Assembly (NCBI GenBank): GCA_032158295.1
Contig: CM063255.1
Coordinates: forward strand, 7,964,094 to 8,028,093
Length of the DNA stretch: 64,000 bases
DNA from: Pycnopodia helianthoides
Taxonomy: Eukaryota > Echinodermata > Asteroidea > Forcipulatida > Asteriidae
Direction of reading: 5' to 3'
Shown: one piece after another, positions 13,901-28,900 of the stretch
How positions within the stretch are numbered: the first letter of the stretch is position 1
Layout of the letters: each line of letters opens with the position of its first letter
The notes under the pieces: model-generated
Seen by the model: the letters and a program-made list of their open reading frames with translations, nothing else
Database searches by the model: none
What the model was told of the DNA's origin: nothing
Position numbers and translations under genes: made by a program

Positions 13901-16900
13901 TCATACACTAGAAGCCTGGCCAGGACAGCAGAATGCACTACCTTCACAACTTTTTAGGAAGCATTTATGTTTAAGTGCCTTGCTCAAGGGCACAAGTGTT
14001 TATCCGGGATTTGAACCCACACTCTGGTGCTAACACCACCATGGCTTGGTCCGGTGAACGAGACCGCTCGGACACGACACATTATCAACTTTCAATAATC
14101 AAATTTCAACATCATGTTATATGGCAAAGTGGTAAGGCTTTTTTACCTGATGCTATAGTGTATCTGATGAAGTCAATGTATCTGGAGACTCTGGTAAACA
14201 CAGAAGGAGAACCTTGCTCGCCGCAATATAAACCAGTGCTTGTTATGCCAACAATCTTCCAGCGTCCATTTGCACTGCGGCACATTAAAGGACCCCCACT
14301 ATCACCCTGTAAAGAACAAGAGTTCATCATGAAAAGTCCACGTGTCTTTTTCCCAATAGCAGGAAGCTTGACCAGCTTTTTTTTTTCCTGTAAAACTTCC
14401 AAACACCAAATTGTATCAATCCTTTTAAGGATTGTTAAAATAGTTATTATTTAAATTTGAAATAAGTTGCAGCACCTCAGCAGAGGATGCAAAGAGGTTT
14501 TCTTTTACGTACATAACAGGTTGAATTTCCAGCGACATTGTTGCCTGCACAGATTTGCTTGTGGGACACAAACAAAACCTGTTTAATGTCCGTGTTGTTG
14601 AGGCACATGTCCAGTGGCTGTATTGGAAGAACTGCCTCCTTGATAACCTGTGCCACTGAGCCTGTAATACAAATATAATAAAATATCTAAGAAACAAAAG
14701 GCGTTCCGCTATAGGGCTGAATCTCATTATAACAATTACAGTTTAGAAATCAAAACAAAGCTGTCACACAATGAATCTTTTCAGACCTGTCATAAAAAAC
14801 ATAGAGACATTTTCATATTCTTCTTCAAAAAAATGTCTTCTAAAAAGTTGTAGAATTAATTTGAAATAGAGTAAATACCTCACAGAAAGCAAATTAAAGT
14901 ACAAAATTGTAATCCAGAGAAAAGTTACACCATTAATAACCTTGAAGGGCTGTTAAGCCCCATCCTACTGCATGACAGGTGTGATAGATCTCTGCTTCGT
15001 TGTCTTCAGTTGCCAGACAGGCTGGGCGGATGGTGTCACTCAGCTCTACTGGAGAGGCCAGTTTCAGCAACATGATGTCGTTGTTGTAATTCGTACTTGA
15101 GTATTCCGGATGAGGGAATGTTTTGGCAACATGACGGATGTGTTGGTATGAAGAAGGGACATCTAAAGTTGAGCTGCCGAACACTAAGTTGTCTAAACCC
15201 CTGGAAGTTTCACATGAAAGACGCTTTACATTGACATTTTGTCTTTTACATATAATTGACCATGTGATAAAAACTTAATGCATACATTATCAAATGCAAA
15301 TCTTTTGGGTAGGCAAATTGTTGGTTATATTTGGGCGAACTCATGCCCAACTTCAGCATTCTAAAGAAACCTTCATTCAAGCACCGCCAGCAAGAAGTAG
15401 TTGTAAGTTTTATTGTGTATTTATTGTAAGTTAATTTATCTTTGAATTGTCATTTATGAATCACATCAGCAACTGTAAATCAAAACTTGAACCACGAAGT
15501 TGAGCTAGACCTCTTAGCTACGAAATGCTTCCATAATCCTGGCATCGCTTATCTTTCAATCAAAACCACACTGGATAACTCAGAATATTTAGACAGCAGG
15601 AAAGTTTCAAAAGACAGATAATTGAAACTCTCTCCATTACTGTTTGATAAAATAATATGCAGCTCCCCAAAACACAGAAAAAAAGAAACCAAAAGTGAGG
15701 TCAAAACTGAGGACATTATACTAAATTTAATATATGTGTATATCTGCGAGGTTTGAGGAGCCGCATTAACAGATTAATTGAGTTTCTGGAGAAAGAGCCA
15801 TTAGTGATTGTCCATGACATGAGGATCTTACGAGTGACAGACCTAGGATGTCAGGATTACTACTTACGCACTAGCATACAACTTGCTACAGTAAGAGGCA
15901 GTGCAAGAGAAATTCTGCTGAAAGACCGATTTCTAAGAGACCATCAAAATGTTGTAACATTTCAAAGTTTATACGAGTACAGGGGGGGGGGTGTCAGAGA
16001 CCATATAGATGTATGAAAATAAAAGAAGTACACAAATATTCAGATTCCTGATTTAAAGTCAAGAGAAGTAGAACCAATGTGAAAATACTTAATATCTAAA
16101 AGGCACCAAAGGAGGGGTGGGGGGGGTTATCATGACATTTATATGAGCATCGATACTGCCATGAACAAAATGAAAAGAAAGCGTTTGTGGAGGAGCAGTT
16201 TTAAAAAAGTAGTTTGTGTCCATCTTTTAAATAAAATTTTGACAATTTTGGACAACCCAAAATCTGCTCACTCAGGTTTTACGAAATTGGCTTCCACTGT
16301 ACCTGGGGAGGGATCTCAAGTCTCCTGACCTACCTAAGATTTCATGTGGTAACTGTAATAACTTACTGGCAGTGTGCAGCTGTAACCGCCCAGAGTGGAC
16401 TAATGAGGGTTGCACCACATCCATGGGCCCCAATACTGTAACGGTATGAAGCCATCCACGGCCACTTGGTGATGTCCGACTCTCCTCCGCCAATAATCCT
16501 TGAGAACGGATTCTGGCCTGGTGAGGCAGCAGAGCGAGTACCACATTCACCTGTCCTCAATATGTCTGTGAAAACAAATTTTAAAAACACAACGGAATCA
16601 GGCCACCATCTCTGCAATATTTGTTTTTTATTTTTTATAAATGACAATACCAACCCTACTGCACATTTTAAGTACTTTAAGCATTCCTGAAACCATATCA
16701 TTATTTGCAGGCAGTGCCAGCAACTATATACAATGTATCACACAGAATCCATATTAATAATGTTCTGCCTACTCACACAGTGAGAAAATCCACAGAAATC
16801 AATCCCACTTCTGACACCATGTTAGTTTATATCTATAAACACCATATCTAGCGTGAGCTACATCAAAGGATGACATTAGATTCTTCTGATTTCTGGATGA

Positions 16901-19900
16901 CTGATACTTTATTCATTCACCATGAATGGTCGCCATTTATATCGTCCCAGCATGCAATGTGTGGGATGACCTTGGGGTCAACAAACTTCAGTAACATTAC
17001 CAACAAAATGCACATCACATACTACACTCAAAACTTGCTCACAGAAGGGGCGCATTACGCAGCAGATCCAGAAACACCAGGGCAAGCCCCTTCTCTTAGA
17101 GTCCATTAGATGTCAAATCTACATTTGAACACGTAACTCACATTATGAAACATCCATCATCAAAACCTGAGTCTGATATGCTAGATTATTTTCTGTAATA
17201 CACTATATTATAACTAGGAATCATTTGTTAATCCTTTTTGTCAGTGAATTTGAAGATGAACTTACCATCCTCACTGAATCCACAGCTGTTGTCCTCTCCA
17301 GACAACAAAATCTGATCAGGATATACATTACATTGCATAGAGGAGTTCCCTGTTAGTCCTGCACATGCCATGGCATCCTTACATGCCGAGGAACAAACCT
17401 GGTCTGAGTTGAAACGAGGGCATGCTGGATAGATGGATCTGCACAGTGCAACCTGCTGTGCCTTGCTGCAGTTAGATGTGATCTGGGGTAGATGCTCCAT
17501 TATCAAGGCATTGGCTTGCTGCTGTGAAAGCCCAAGATCACTCGAGAAGTGGGTCTGACTATGAGATAGGACTTCTTTACACATGTCATTCTCAATATCC
17601 ACACAGTATGCTGAACATTTGTCAAACAGAAAGCACATTTTAGTTAACGTCATAGCATAGTGTTGCACATAATGATCCTAACAGAGAACACCAAGTTTTT
17701 TAATGCATCAAACTATTTCAACTTAGGTCTATCTTAAAATTATCACCTTTTCTTCAACACATCAGTCTTTTGTAATAGTTCGTTTTATGGATCAGCCTAT
17801 ATTATTCTGTTCTGTTCAGTCTGTTTAATGTACAAATTGTACCCAACATAAAAGCAGCCAACCTTAGCAACCCCCTGTATTGAACAATAGTTCCAAGCAT
17901 TTTAAGGTGCAACTAGTAGACCAATTGTCAAAAAATAGAGGTACAGTTTATTAGTAAAAGATTTCACTTTACTTACATGTATTGCACTGTATTCCTTCAT
18001 CAGAGTAGTCCATACAATCCACATTGCCATCACATTCTACTCCAGACCTGCCAGTACATATCCCATTAGCGCAGACATGCTCATCAACTTCACAATCTGC
18101 AATTGTTTAATTTTTTTTTTAATTGTCGGTGCACTTCACAGCTTTGATCGTTCGTTTGTAACTACCAGTGATGTTTAAACAACTGGCACAGGTCCAAGAG
18201 CTAAGAGAGGCACCCGCAGCCCGGTAAAAATTGAAACAAATTGTTTTGGGGGAAAGCTAGAGAGGGAAGGGTGAAGCAACATTTTGCAACACAAAACATT
18301 TACTATACAACTGCACGTTTGTTATGAGGTAACTATTTTTAAATAGTTACAGACAAATGTGAATTTCAAAATCCTGTTGGGACTTTCCCTTCCTGAGGTT
18401 TGTAGTAGGTTTTTGCTAAATTCTTAATGACTCGCCCAATGAATGTTCACAAAATTCAGTCTTGTGGGATCATCCACCATCACCAACAAAACAAAGATGC
18501 TAATTCCACTAGGGGGATAGGGTAACCTTGACAAATCTTTAAAATCTCATTACAAATGCAGAGGTTGGGAAAATTCCATAGACTTTGTGCATTGTTGTTT
18601 TGATCAAATTTCTGTCTCAGCAGGAGGGCTGTGGTCAACTGCCAGCCTAGTTTGAAAAACTAACATCAATCATCTTCATCTAAGGTAGCATGTAGATATC
18701 ACACATAGCCTGGGCAATACAGGGTGAGATCTTTATGCTAGGGTTGGTGTATTTTAGGCCATAGCTTTGGGAGTTGGGAGGCTAAAGGGGCAGGGCTTCA
18801 ACAGCAATTTTGTTGGTTATACCATCAACCATTCATAACAGCTTTATGGGGGAAAAGAGCAAGGCCATTCCACTTTTTTGAAGCAATACACATCTCTAGC
18901 CGCTCTGAGGGGTATAAGGTTTGATGATGGTGTGAACAACTTTATAACCAGGGTGTAATACAATTTCCCATACTGTGAACAAGTATAAATAGGGCCAGGG
19001 GTGTGCTGTACGTGAGCGCTCAATACAGAGTTTATTGGGCGCGTATTTCTTTTGTCAAGATGGCTTCAAAAGAGGGTCAACTACTAGGATAAAATTTTAG
19101 TGGTTGGAAGCTTTGAAACTTTGGTAAACAAAATCTTACCACAACCAATCTCGTCTGCACCATTCGGGCACTGCACAATGCCATCACACCTGTCCTTACT
19201 GAGGTAAGCATATGGACTGGCTTCACAGTCAAAGTAATCTGTGGATGAATGCCACAACAGTGAGAAGACAAAAACGCAACACTAAATCAGTCAGCACACA
19301 ATAATATACTTAAAGGAACATTACAGAATTGGTAAGAAAACAACATGTAAAATATACTTTTTGATCATAGATTTACATAAAACTTACACAGTCTAATGAT
19401 GATGATAGTAGAAAACATTCGTTGAAATATTTCTGTCTGAAATGCCATATTTGATGAGAAATGAATAAACTAATTTTCCGATTGGAGTTTATCGCTCAGT
19501 GAGCGTTTTATTCATTTGTTGAATCTATATGATTTCATGCAAATGTGTAATCGGTTTTTCAATATTTTCTCGTGACCCAGATGGCCGAACGATCTCAAAC
19601 TTCAACAAGTTTGTCAGTTTATGTATGGTGGATTACATAAAGTGCTTACACTGCCAGCAACTGTTTTGTTAGCAAAAACCAATTCTGTAATGTTCCTTTA
19701 ACTGGACACTATTAATCAAAACTAATACATGTGACCTTGTATCTTTATGCATTTATGAAACTTAAACTTGTTTTGCACATGGCAGTCATCGACAAAATGT
19801 TCGTATTAGCTGAATAGTATGTCAGGACTATTGATGGTGGAAAAGACCGTTTCTCTGTTTATAATTAAGGCCAGCCTTTCAACAAGGACAGCCCTTAAAA

Positions 19901-22900
19901 ATTGGCTGCCGAGGATATTGAAATTGTTCTTTGTCTCATCCAATTTTTTAATTTGTTCATACATGATGTTATTGGTCTACCTTATCTTCTCCTTGCCCCA
20001 ACTGTACCTTAAACATCTCTCTATCATATTACTTCTGACTATACAGGAAGAAGACTGTAACTGGTAAAGTTAAGCTGACAACGAGCAAGATTTGAGATTT
20101 AAACAAAATTTTGTAATCATCATGCATCATTCCTCACAAACAATTTTTCAAAATATATTAAAATGTAAACTTGTACCTTTGCTGTGCACAGCTTGTAAGC
20201 CAAGATGAAATGCAGATACAACAGGATATTGCGGATAATATATTGAGATGGTTTGCAAAGTGAAGACAAGGTGGCCAGGGTTATGATGTCCGTCTTGAAA
20301 CAATTTAATTATCCTGTCGAAGTTGTTTATACTCATACTGTCTCCTCTAAGGATGAATAACGGAGAATCTTTTGGTATATCCAGACTGTAAATGTGCACC
20401 ATGATGTGACTGCCCGGTGGTGATGTGATGAGCCAATGGCAGTAGCTATGTATGAAATTGCTACTCCATGGAGGCGTTGAAAATATCGAAATGGACGAAT
20501 TGAAATCAGCTGCAATGGTACTGGATGTGTTGCAAGCTGTGGTTTGCATAAAGAAACAATTTACACAAGTTTGTGACAAAATTCTTTGTGCACAGAAAAC
20601 AAATTAAACACATGTATTAAATCTTCTACAGTGATACAAACATGTCTTTTAAACTGCTTACGTGTTGCAAATGAATTTTTTTGTTTACATACATTAAAAG
20701 TGTATTGTTTAATTTTGCAGTACATTCAAAATAATCATACACAAACTGGTTGATTCAAATTTGCTGCACTTATTCTAGAATTGTTACAAGCTGTAATGCA
20801 TTGGGTGCTGTAATGTGCTTAGAGAAAACTGTTTAAGGTGCATTTCAATACCTGCAAAAAATAAGAGAATCTACAATGTTTATGCCCATCTACAAAAGCG
20901 AATAAAGCACAAATACAAATTTTGACATCTGCATTACTTACAATCACATTCAGCTTCATCAAGTCCGTTGATGCATTCATTTGTACCACTGCATTCAAGC
21001 TGTGCATCAATACACACTGAGTGGCCACAGTCAACTTCATCAAAAGAACATGTTATAGAATCTGAAGAGTAAGTGAAAGAAAATTAATAAGGTGTAAAAG
21101 ATTCTGGAGCCCAGGTATTTGGCAAGGGGAGCAAAAAGGGTGTCCAATCCCCAAACCAAAATTCCTACATCAGACTTGTTTGTAAATTACCTCAATCCCT
21201 AGCTTTTTGCCCTCATCTGGGAAGGACATAGGTCTCAGTGTGATGATGATTGAGGCAGTGCAGAAGGTAACACATACAAAAACACAACATATATCTATTC
21301 TAATGTTGTCAGCTTCTTTACAACTTAAAGCAGGATTTGAATAAGTTAAACACCTTTCAGACTTTTCTGGCGCCCGATTGTGGTAGTGCTCAAAGTTGAT
21401 GCACAGAGTCTCCAAAGGGTGTAAATTAATATCAAAGTTTGAAGCTGGTTCTTTCCATAACCTTCAAATTTTCTTCAGTGATTCTTACAAATCACTGGCT
21501 TAGGCAAATATTGCCTTTAAATAATCTTACATCCTGAAAAGGTGACAAACCTGTCAGAAAGCTTGAACCCCCATGTAAAGGTTATTTTTGCAACCACAAA
21601 AACACTTTGAAATATCTTTTTTTTAATGATGTTCAGAGTACACTATGACAGACATGAAGTGTAATAAACATGCACTACTATTATTACCACATACAACGTT
21701 GCAGTTTTCACAAACTGACACACCACTCGGGTGAAACCGTTTTTATTGCAGATTGATGTTGGTTAAATTTAAATCACAGTTTTGATTTTATTTCATAGTC
21801 AAAAACAAATTGTTCACATTGTTAGAAAGCTGAAATCTCAAAGTACAATTAACTGTGTGTATTGTTACGGAAAACACTAATATCAACGAGTAACATACTT
21901 ATGAGTCTAAATGCCACTTCGTGAAAAAGAATAGTATTACAAGTTTTTTTTTTATTCTCATGAGGTGAGGTAGTCCCTGTGAAATAAAGCAGTGAAACGT
22001 GTCATTTCGTGGGCATGCCTCAAATTGCTGTTCGGTATGATCCGTTCTGTCACTTTGTGAAAACTAAAAAATCCAGTTTCAACCAGTTTTTGGCTCAATG
22101 ACTTCATACATAGCAGAAGGAAATGTATCAGTCAATTTCTTGTAATTATTGACATCACTCAAATTTGTGGGTAAAAAAAAATACATCATTCGAGCAATAT
22201 GTCACTTTGAGTAAACTACGATGACCTGTGTAAAGTGAACAGACACTTGGCAATCGAAACTCACCTGTTGATGGCACGCTGTTTATCAACAAGACGTACC
22301 TCAAACCAGGAGTGGATAAGAAGTCCTTGAAGTAGATCCAAACAATGTTTCCACTGGAGATTAATTGTGGGGGAGAGCTTGCTGAAGACCCCATCCACGT
22401 AAAGAAGAGTTTTGATGAGTTCTTAAAGTCTGCACCATCCCCAACATGTACAGAACCTGGGCCTTGTACAGTGGTGAACATGGAGAATGTGATCATAAGT
22501 TTCCTGTCCTCCGTTGTGGACACAATCCAAGTTTCGGTACCCGAATAGAGATCAGCAGGTGAAGACACCTCTTCAGTTTCATTCGCACCGATGAAAATTC
22601 TCTTTGGAACTGTTATAGAATGGTAAACTTTAACAAATCTTATCCAACAATACAGGGCGCCATTATAGGACCACTAATATATCACCTTGTTTACAAGATC
22701 TTCTTGAAATTAGGAAAACCTCATTATGCATTTTCCATTTACTTATAATTCACACATCTTTTTCACAGGTTAAACATAATTATTTAGGTAACCATGCATT
22801 GGTATGATGCAGTCCTGAACTGTTCAGCATTCAGCTGGTTAATAATAACAAAATGTGTTCAAGTTGATATCTAACTTTCATGGTAGCTTAACCATATGAG

Positions 22901-25900
22901 GACCAGGCTTTGTTATGGGGGGGGGGAGGAGGGGGGACAGGTGGGGGGAGGGGGAGGGGGACGGGGAGGGGACAGGGGAAGGGTTGGGGGATTGCCTGAA
23001 AAATCAATGGTGATCATATGCAACATTAACAATTAGTCACAGGCAAAAATATGAACCCCCTGCCCTCCCACCCCACCCCTTGGGTTTCAATTGAAAAAAA
23101 ACTTGTATTATTGTGGATGGGCTCAATGGTTACTGCAAATGGGAAGCCTAAGCAAAAACCATTTTTTTTTTTTTTCAAGTATCAAATTATACCAACTATC
23201 AACTCGTGTTAAACCGCCATTTAAAATGAAAACAAAAGAAAGAGTTACAGTCGAAAAGTTCTACTTAACAAATATCAAATGAAAATACCCAATGAAAGTG
23301 TAAAAATGGGCCATCTGAAACAAAAAGAACAAATGAAACTAATTAGTTTTGCCCCAAAGCTGATGGATTAATGCTTTAAACTCTTGTACGTTGGCTTGAT
23401 TTGATTTGGCAAAGAGAATATATTAAAATACACATAAATAGCAGTAATGAAAAGTAGAAAAATTGCCTTTAATTACAAGAACAAAACAGTACAAGAAAAG
23501 ATTGTGTTTGCCGAGGATAGCACAAAGAGTCAATGTGGTCCATTCAGGACACATTCAAAACAGTAAACAAGAAGGACATGAGCAAAAGCAAGCAAATAAA
23601 GGACAGGATATCATAACCAACCCAATGAAAATAAGAGGAATCCATTTTGCCGTAATATTTTTCTAAAATAACCACAGACGGCATGAAAATTTAAAAACTA
23701 TGGGATGAAAAGTGAGAATAATTACAATTCCACGTGTAGTTTTGTAAAGATTTGTGAATGACTCCCATGAGAGGCAACTTTTTTTTTCAATCATTTGAGA
23801 ACTTTGGTTGAAAAAATTGTATAAATTTTTACCTGGAAAAGGAACACTGATCGCTGTCAATGAAAACCCTCTTTTCGTGACACTCGAGTCAGATGTAAAT
23901 CTCAGCCACATGATACTTCCAGAAGAGAGGAGATCATTTGGCAAATCGGTGCCAGACCCTTCAAAGATCACGTTCTCTGTGTAATCATCACCGTCCCCAC
24001 CTCGGAAGAAATCATAGCCGCTCTCGGTGGAAAAACTGAAGAAACTTATTAAAATCCGCCAATTCATCTCCGTCTGAATAATCCAGACCACTTCACTATT
24101 ATTGGGATAGTTGTCAGGATACAATGGTGACACAATACTCAACGTTTCATTGGGAGAAAGGAGGAGTAAATGTGTTCTCTCTAAAACAAAAAGAATAAAA
24201 GAAACGACATGAATGCGTGAATTATAACAAATAAACAGCTAAACAAATTTTGAGATGTTCCCCCCCTTTCTTCACCCACACAGCAAACCCCAATTCCACA
24301 GATCATCGGTTCCATACAACGCAAAATAAGCAATTGTTTTTAGAAAAGCTCTCAAAAAATGTATTACAGATTGCAACAACTATGCTACTGAGGATTCGGC
24401 AGGATAGCACCTTCCTCGGCAACAAACTTCAAAATGCATGTTTCATCTTTCAAAGGATATGTATTAAATCAACAACAATGGTAACTATTCTATAGACTGA
24501 GTAAAAATGATTAGTAGACTCTTATACCAGTACAAATGACAATACAAAGAGAAAAACTAAACATAATATAGACTAGTAATCTGAGTTACACTTTAGTGCA
24601 ACAAATCAAATTCATTACAATAAAACACAATTATGTGTAATACGAATTTATTCCCTCAAATGCACATTAAAACTGTGTAAATTGTCATTTTTTGTATGGG
24701 TGGCACTGTACCCCAAAGTATGTAACTTGGTTTGCACAAATTTGACATTTTTAACCACAAGTTTAACACCCCTGTTATGAAAGATATATATGTGTGTACT
24801 TTATTAGTTTGGATACAACAATTGATATGGGAAATTTGATAGCCTTGGTGCATTAAAATGCTAAAATGTATTTGTTGGAGTAAAGGCTGCACGTACAATT
24901 GCCAAGTTCATCCAAAGTATTAAATATCCACAGTTCCAACTTAAACTAATAAAATAGCTTAAAAAAAACACATTACTTTCCCTTTTTTTACCAAACGTGC
25001 ACTTACACACATTTAGTGGAGTCGTAGAGAGCTTCTTTTTTTCCTTTTTTTTAAGGGGGGGGGGGGGGATTTGCTCTAAATTTTATAATATGTGAACTCC
25101 ATTAACTAGCCATTAAGAATAATTGATTTTCATGGAATTAAGTTATTACCTGGTGTCGTTTCAGGTTCAAACGTTGGTACTTCAGTGGAGGGTCCCATGG
25201 TTTCTTCAAAAGGGAAACAAACAATGATCACAAATGTCAACCATGAAACTGCCTTCTTGGTCTTTTTTAAGTGTAAAGAATTAGGTTTAGGATTTAAAGT
25301 TAAAAAGGGTAAACCACAACAACATAGATCACCAATGCAAAGCATACCGTCCGTTTTTTATATTGAAGATTGTTTACATCCCTCGTGAATTTTTTTTTTA
25401 AAGCTGTAAAGCAAAAGCACTTTGTTTTGCCTCAAAGAAGTAAAACACACAGAAGTTTCATGTCGCGCTAATCCAAGAAAAAATTGTATCACCATGAAAT
25501 TTGCCAGTTTTAGGTGCTACTCTTATTAAGAAATTCAGAGCCTGTAGTGATTTTTAATCTTACTTTCTAAGAATAATGCTTTTGTTTTACACTCATTTTT
25601 TCTGTTCTTGATTCATGGCCTTAACAGCTGCTTATAATAGAAAACTGCAAAGCACACACAATCGATGGTAACAGAAAAAACGGTTTCCAGCCAAAACACT
25701 CGATCATCTTACTTTGTACACATTTTACTGTGAAGCGCTTTGAGCCTTCTACATTTTATAATATGTGAACTCCATTAACTAGCCATTAAGAATAATTGAT
25801 TTTCATGGAATTAAGTTATTACCTGGTGTCGTTTCAGGTTCAAACGTTGGTAATTCAGTGGAAGGCCCCATGGTTTCTTCAAAAGGGAAACAAACAATGA

Positions 25901-28900
25901 TCACAAATGTCAACCATGAAACTGCCTTCTTGGTCTTTTTTAAGTGTAAAGAATTAGGTTTAGATTTTATAAAGTTGAAAAGGGTAACCCACAACATAGA
26001 TCACCAATGCAAAGCATACCATCCGTTTCTAACATTAAAGATTGTTCACATCCCTTGTGAAAATGTTTTAAAGCTGTAAAGCAAAATCACTTTGCTTTGC
26101 CTCAATGAAGTAAAACACACAGAAATTTCATCTCGCACTACTCCACGAATAACAGGTATCAGCATGAAATTTGCCAGTTTTAGGTGCAACTCTTCTTAAG
26201 AAATACATAGCCTGTAGTGATTTTTGTCTTACCTTGTAAGACACTCATTTTTCTGTTCTTGATTCATGGCTATAACAGCTGCTTATAATAAAAAACTGCA
26301 AAGCACACACAATCGATGTTAACAGAAAAAACGGTTACCAGCCAAAATACTCGGTCATCTTACTTTGTACACGTTTTACTGTAAAGCGTTTTGAGCCTTG
26401 CAAGAGGCGCCATATAAATCCACTATTATTGTTTTTGTTTATTCTTCTTACTGTTTGTGACTCGCTTCTGAATAAGCAGAAAATGTTTTGATAAGCACTA
26501 TTGTCTGCTTAAATTTGTTTGCTTAATAATAAAGCAGCTCTATGGAATTGGGCCAAGATTTGTGTTTAGCCTTTCCCTCAGTGTGATAAATGTGTACCAG
26601 TGTAAGTGTAATTCAATGGTGATTACATCTGACAGCGCTTGTGTGCAGCATTCACAATGAATTTGTTGCTCATCTGAGCCCAATGACATAGAGCTGCGAT
26701 AAGCTTTTCTGCACAGCAAAAATAAGCAGCATTATATATCAGTCATGGATTGTACATGTGACATATTGTTTTGGATGGTAACCTTATTCTGGTAAGCATC
26801 ATTTTGTTGTGCTTAGCTACTTTGTGTGCTTAAGCAGTTTTATGAAACTGGGCCCTGCTAACAAGAACCGCCCTGCTAACAAGAGCCACCGGCAAGTAAG
26901 CATGCCTTTCACTTTACTTCTGGTAAATAGCTGTTTTAGAAACCTGCTGAAGACTCCCTATTTTTGCCAGAGCAAAACATTGATAATCAATATTCTCTTT
27001 TTAAGCAGCTCCTTGAAATTGGGCCCTGCTCTGCAAACAAAAAACTTCTGCTTGTACATTTTTTTTATATTAGCCCATGATTTTATTGGTTTTTTCCCAA
27101 ACCTGTAGACAAAATTACACTTTATTATTTATGCTTCTCACTGTATTATGCCCATACACCGATGTTTGTCAAGCACTGAGTAATCAGTTCTTTCCCCCGT
27201 GTTTGTATTTTTTTCAATAAATCCCCACAAGATGATCCAAAGTTGTCATAGCTTTTCTTTAAAATACATTTTGTTTTCCTTTAGGTTTACTCTTTCCAGT
27301 GTCAATGTTACTATCTCTTCAAAATATCCTCCTTTTTTGCTACTGCTTACCATCTACATTACAGAAGAGGCCGACAAAACCTGGCTGACACACACAGAGG
27401 TAACTAGTGCTTTGAGGGCTTACGAGGTGGCACGTTCCATTATTTAAGCAGGGGTTTGATATGCATCCCCCTAAAGAACAAAAAGATTTGACCGAAAACT
27501 GTTGAAGGGCAATTTACACAGTTTATAAAGCACATTACACAGACCGCAGGAATAGAAGAACAAAAAATTGACTTTCTAAATGATTTGCATGACTTGATAT
27601 AGTGATAGTTGATACTTTTAACAGCAAACCTCAACAGTCTCACGTCACAGAAATCACACTTCCTCGGGTAAATCCTTCAATGTGAACACCACAGGTTTTA
27701 ACATTGTTCTACCAGAGTAAAATTCAGCAATTATAATACTTTATGTTCATATCTTGGTTTAAAGGTTTAGGGGTCATGCGTTGGTGATGACCCAGAAAAA
27801 GAATTGTGTAATTTCTATCCGAAAGCTTAGTACTTGTTATAAAGATGGTAATGGTAGTGCGCATCCTGCAAAATTATTTCATCAGAAATGCCCCCGTGAT
27901 TAGAAATCAATAAAACATATGAATCTGAGAAACGATTCATGCAGTGATTACAACCTCATACCCACGGCTGTTTATAATACTGTACAAGGCGGTGGAAGCG
28001 AGCAACGGTGGGCACGATCAAGGTATAGTGTACCCCGTGGGGTACATCACTCATGTTCGCCTGAGCCATGTACACAGGCATCTTTGTAGCACATCACGTG
28101 ATTGGTTCTAAACCAATAAAGTTAACAATCTGTTACCATGGTAAAACAATAGAAATTGGTTCCAAAGGCAAATTCTAAAAATTCTAAAGTAGAATTCCTA
28201 GATAAATCACTTACCGAAAAACGGAACAGAAGTAACACTCAAGCGGAAACCTATATTGTTCAATGTGTTGACATCTGAACTGAAGGTGATCCAAACAGTG
28301 TTGCCATTTGACATGAACGGTGCAGGATCGATGGCACCACTCCAAGAAAAGACGAGGGTTGCCTGGTTCTCAAAATCAGCTCCTTCTCCGATTCGAAGGA
28401 CGTCATTCAGCCCTGTGCTGAAATCCAAGAAGGTTATGACCATACGTCTGTTTTCCGATGTCGTAACGATCCACGTTGTGTTGGTGGCACTTGGGTAGGG
28501 CCTGGATAACCAGGGGAGGTGATCAATTGTTCTGCGGTTGCATTGGTGAAAATGTGCCGGGGTACTGTGTATACAAACAAACAAAATAACAATAGTGAAG
28601 AAACAGACCTGAAGAGTTAACCCTAAGACCTTGATTTTCTCTTAAATTTATCAGCAATTAGACAATACCCAAGTAGATCCTTGTCATTTCGTTGAAGGAT
28701 TGAAGGTCAAGAGGTGCTCCTTAAAAGCAACATTACATGGCCTTTATCATAAACTGTGCATTTTTGTTCCTTATTTTATCATTTTACTATTATACCCTGC
28801 ACCACAACATGCATTATACACAGTGCTTCACAAAACGCCCCCATATTACCTGCCACAATACAATAATGTACAGTTTGTTTATAGTTCTATCCATTTATCA

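Larger units (their letters stand above)
25079..26399. repeat. tandem duplication containing the linker exon
   Basis: Two units, about 25079-25749 and 25752-26399, are strongly similar from ATTTTATAATATGTGAAC to the GAGCCTT end. Each holds one linker exon, 673 bp apart. A third, dispersed copy of the same block starts near 7797 and runs to about 8400. Confidence 0.8.

Noticed and set aside
27199..27447. Plus-strand frame of 82 codons in the intron after CUB2
   Set aside because: T-rich, without domain or splice logic; lies in repeat-derived intron sequence.
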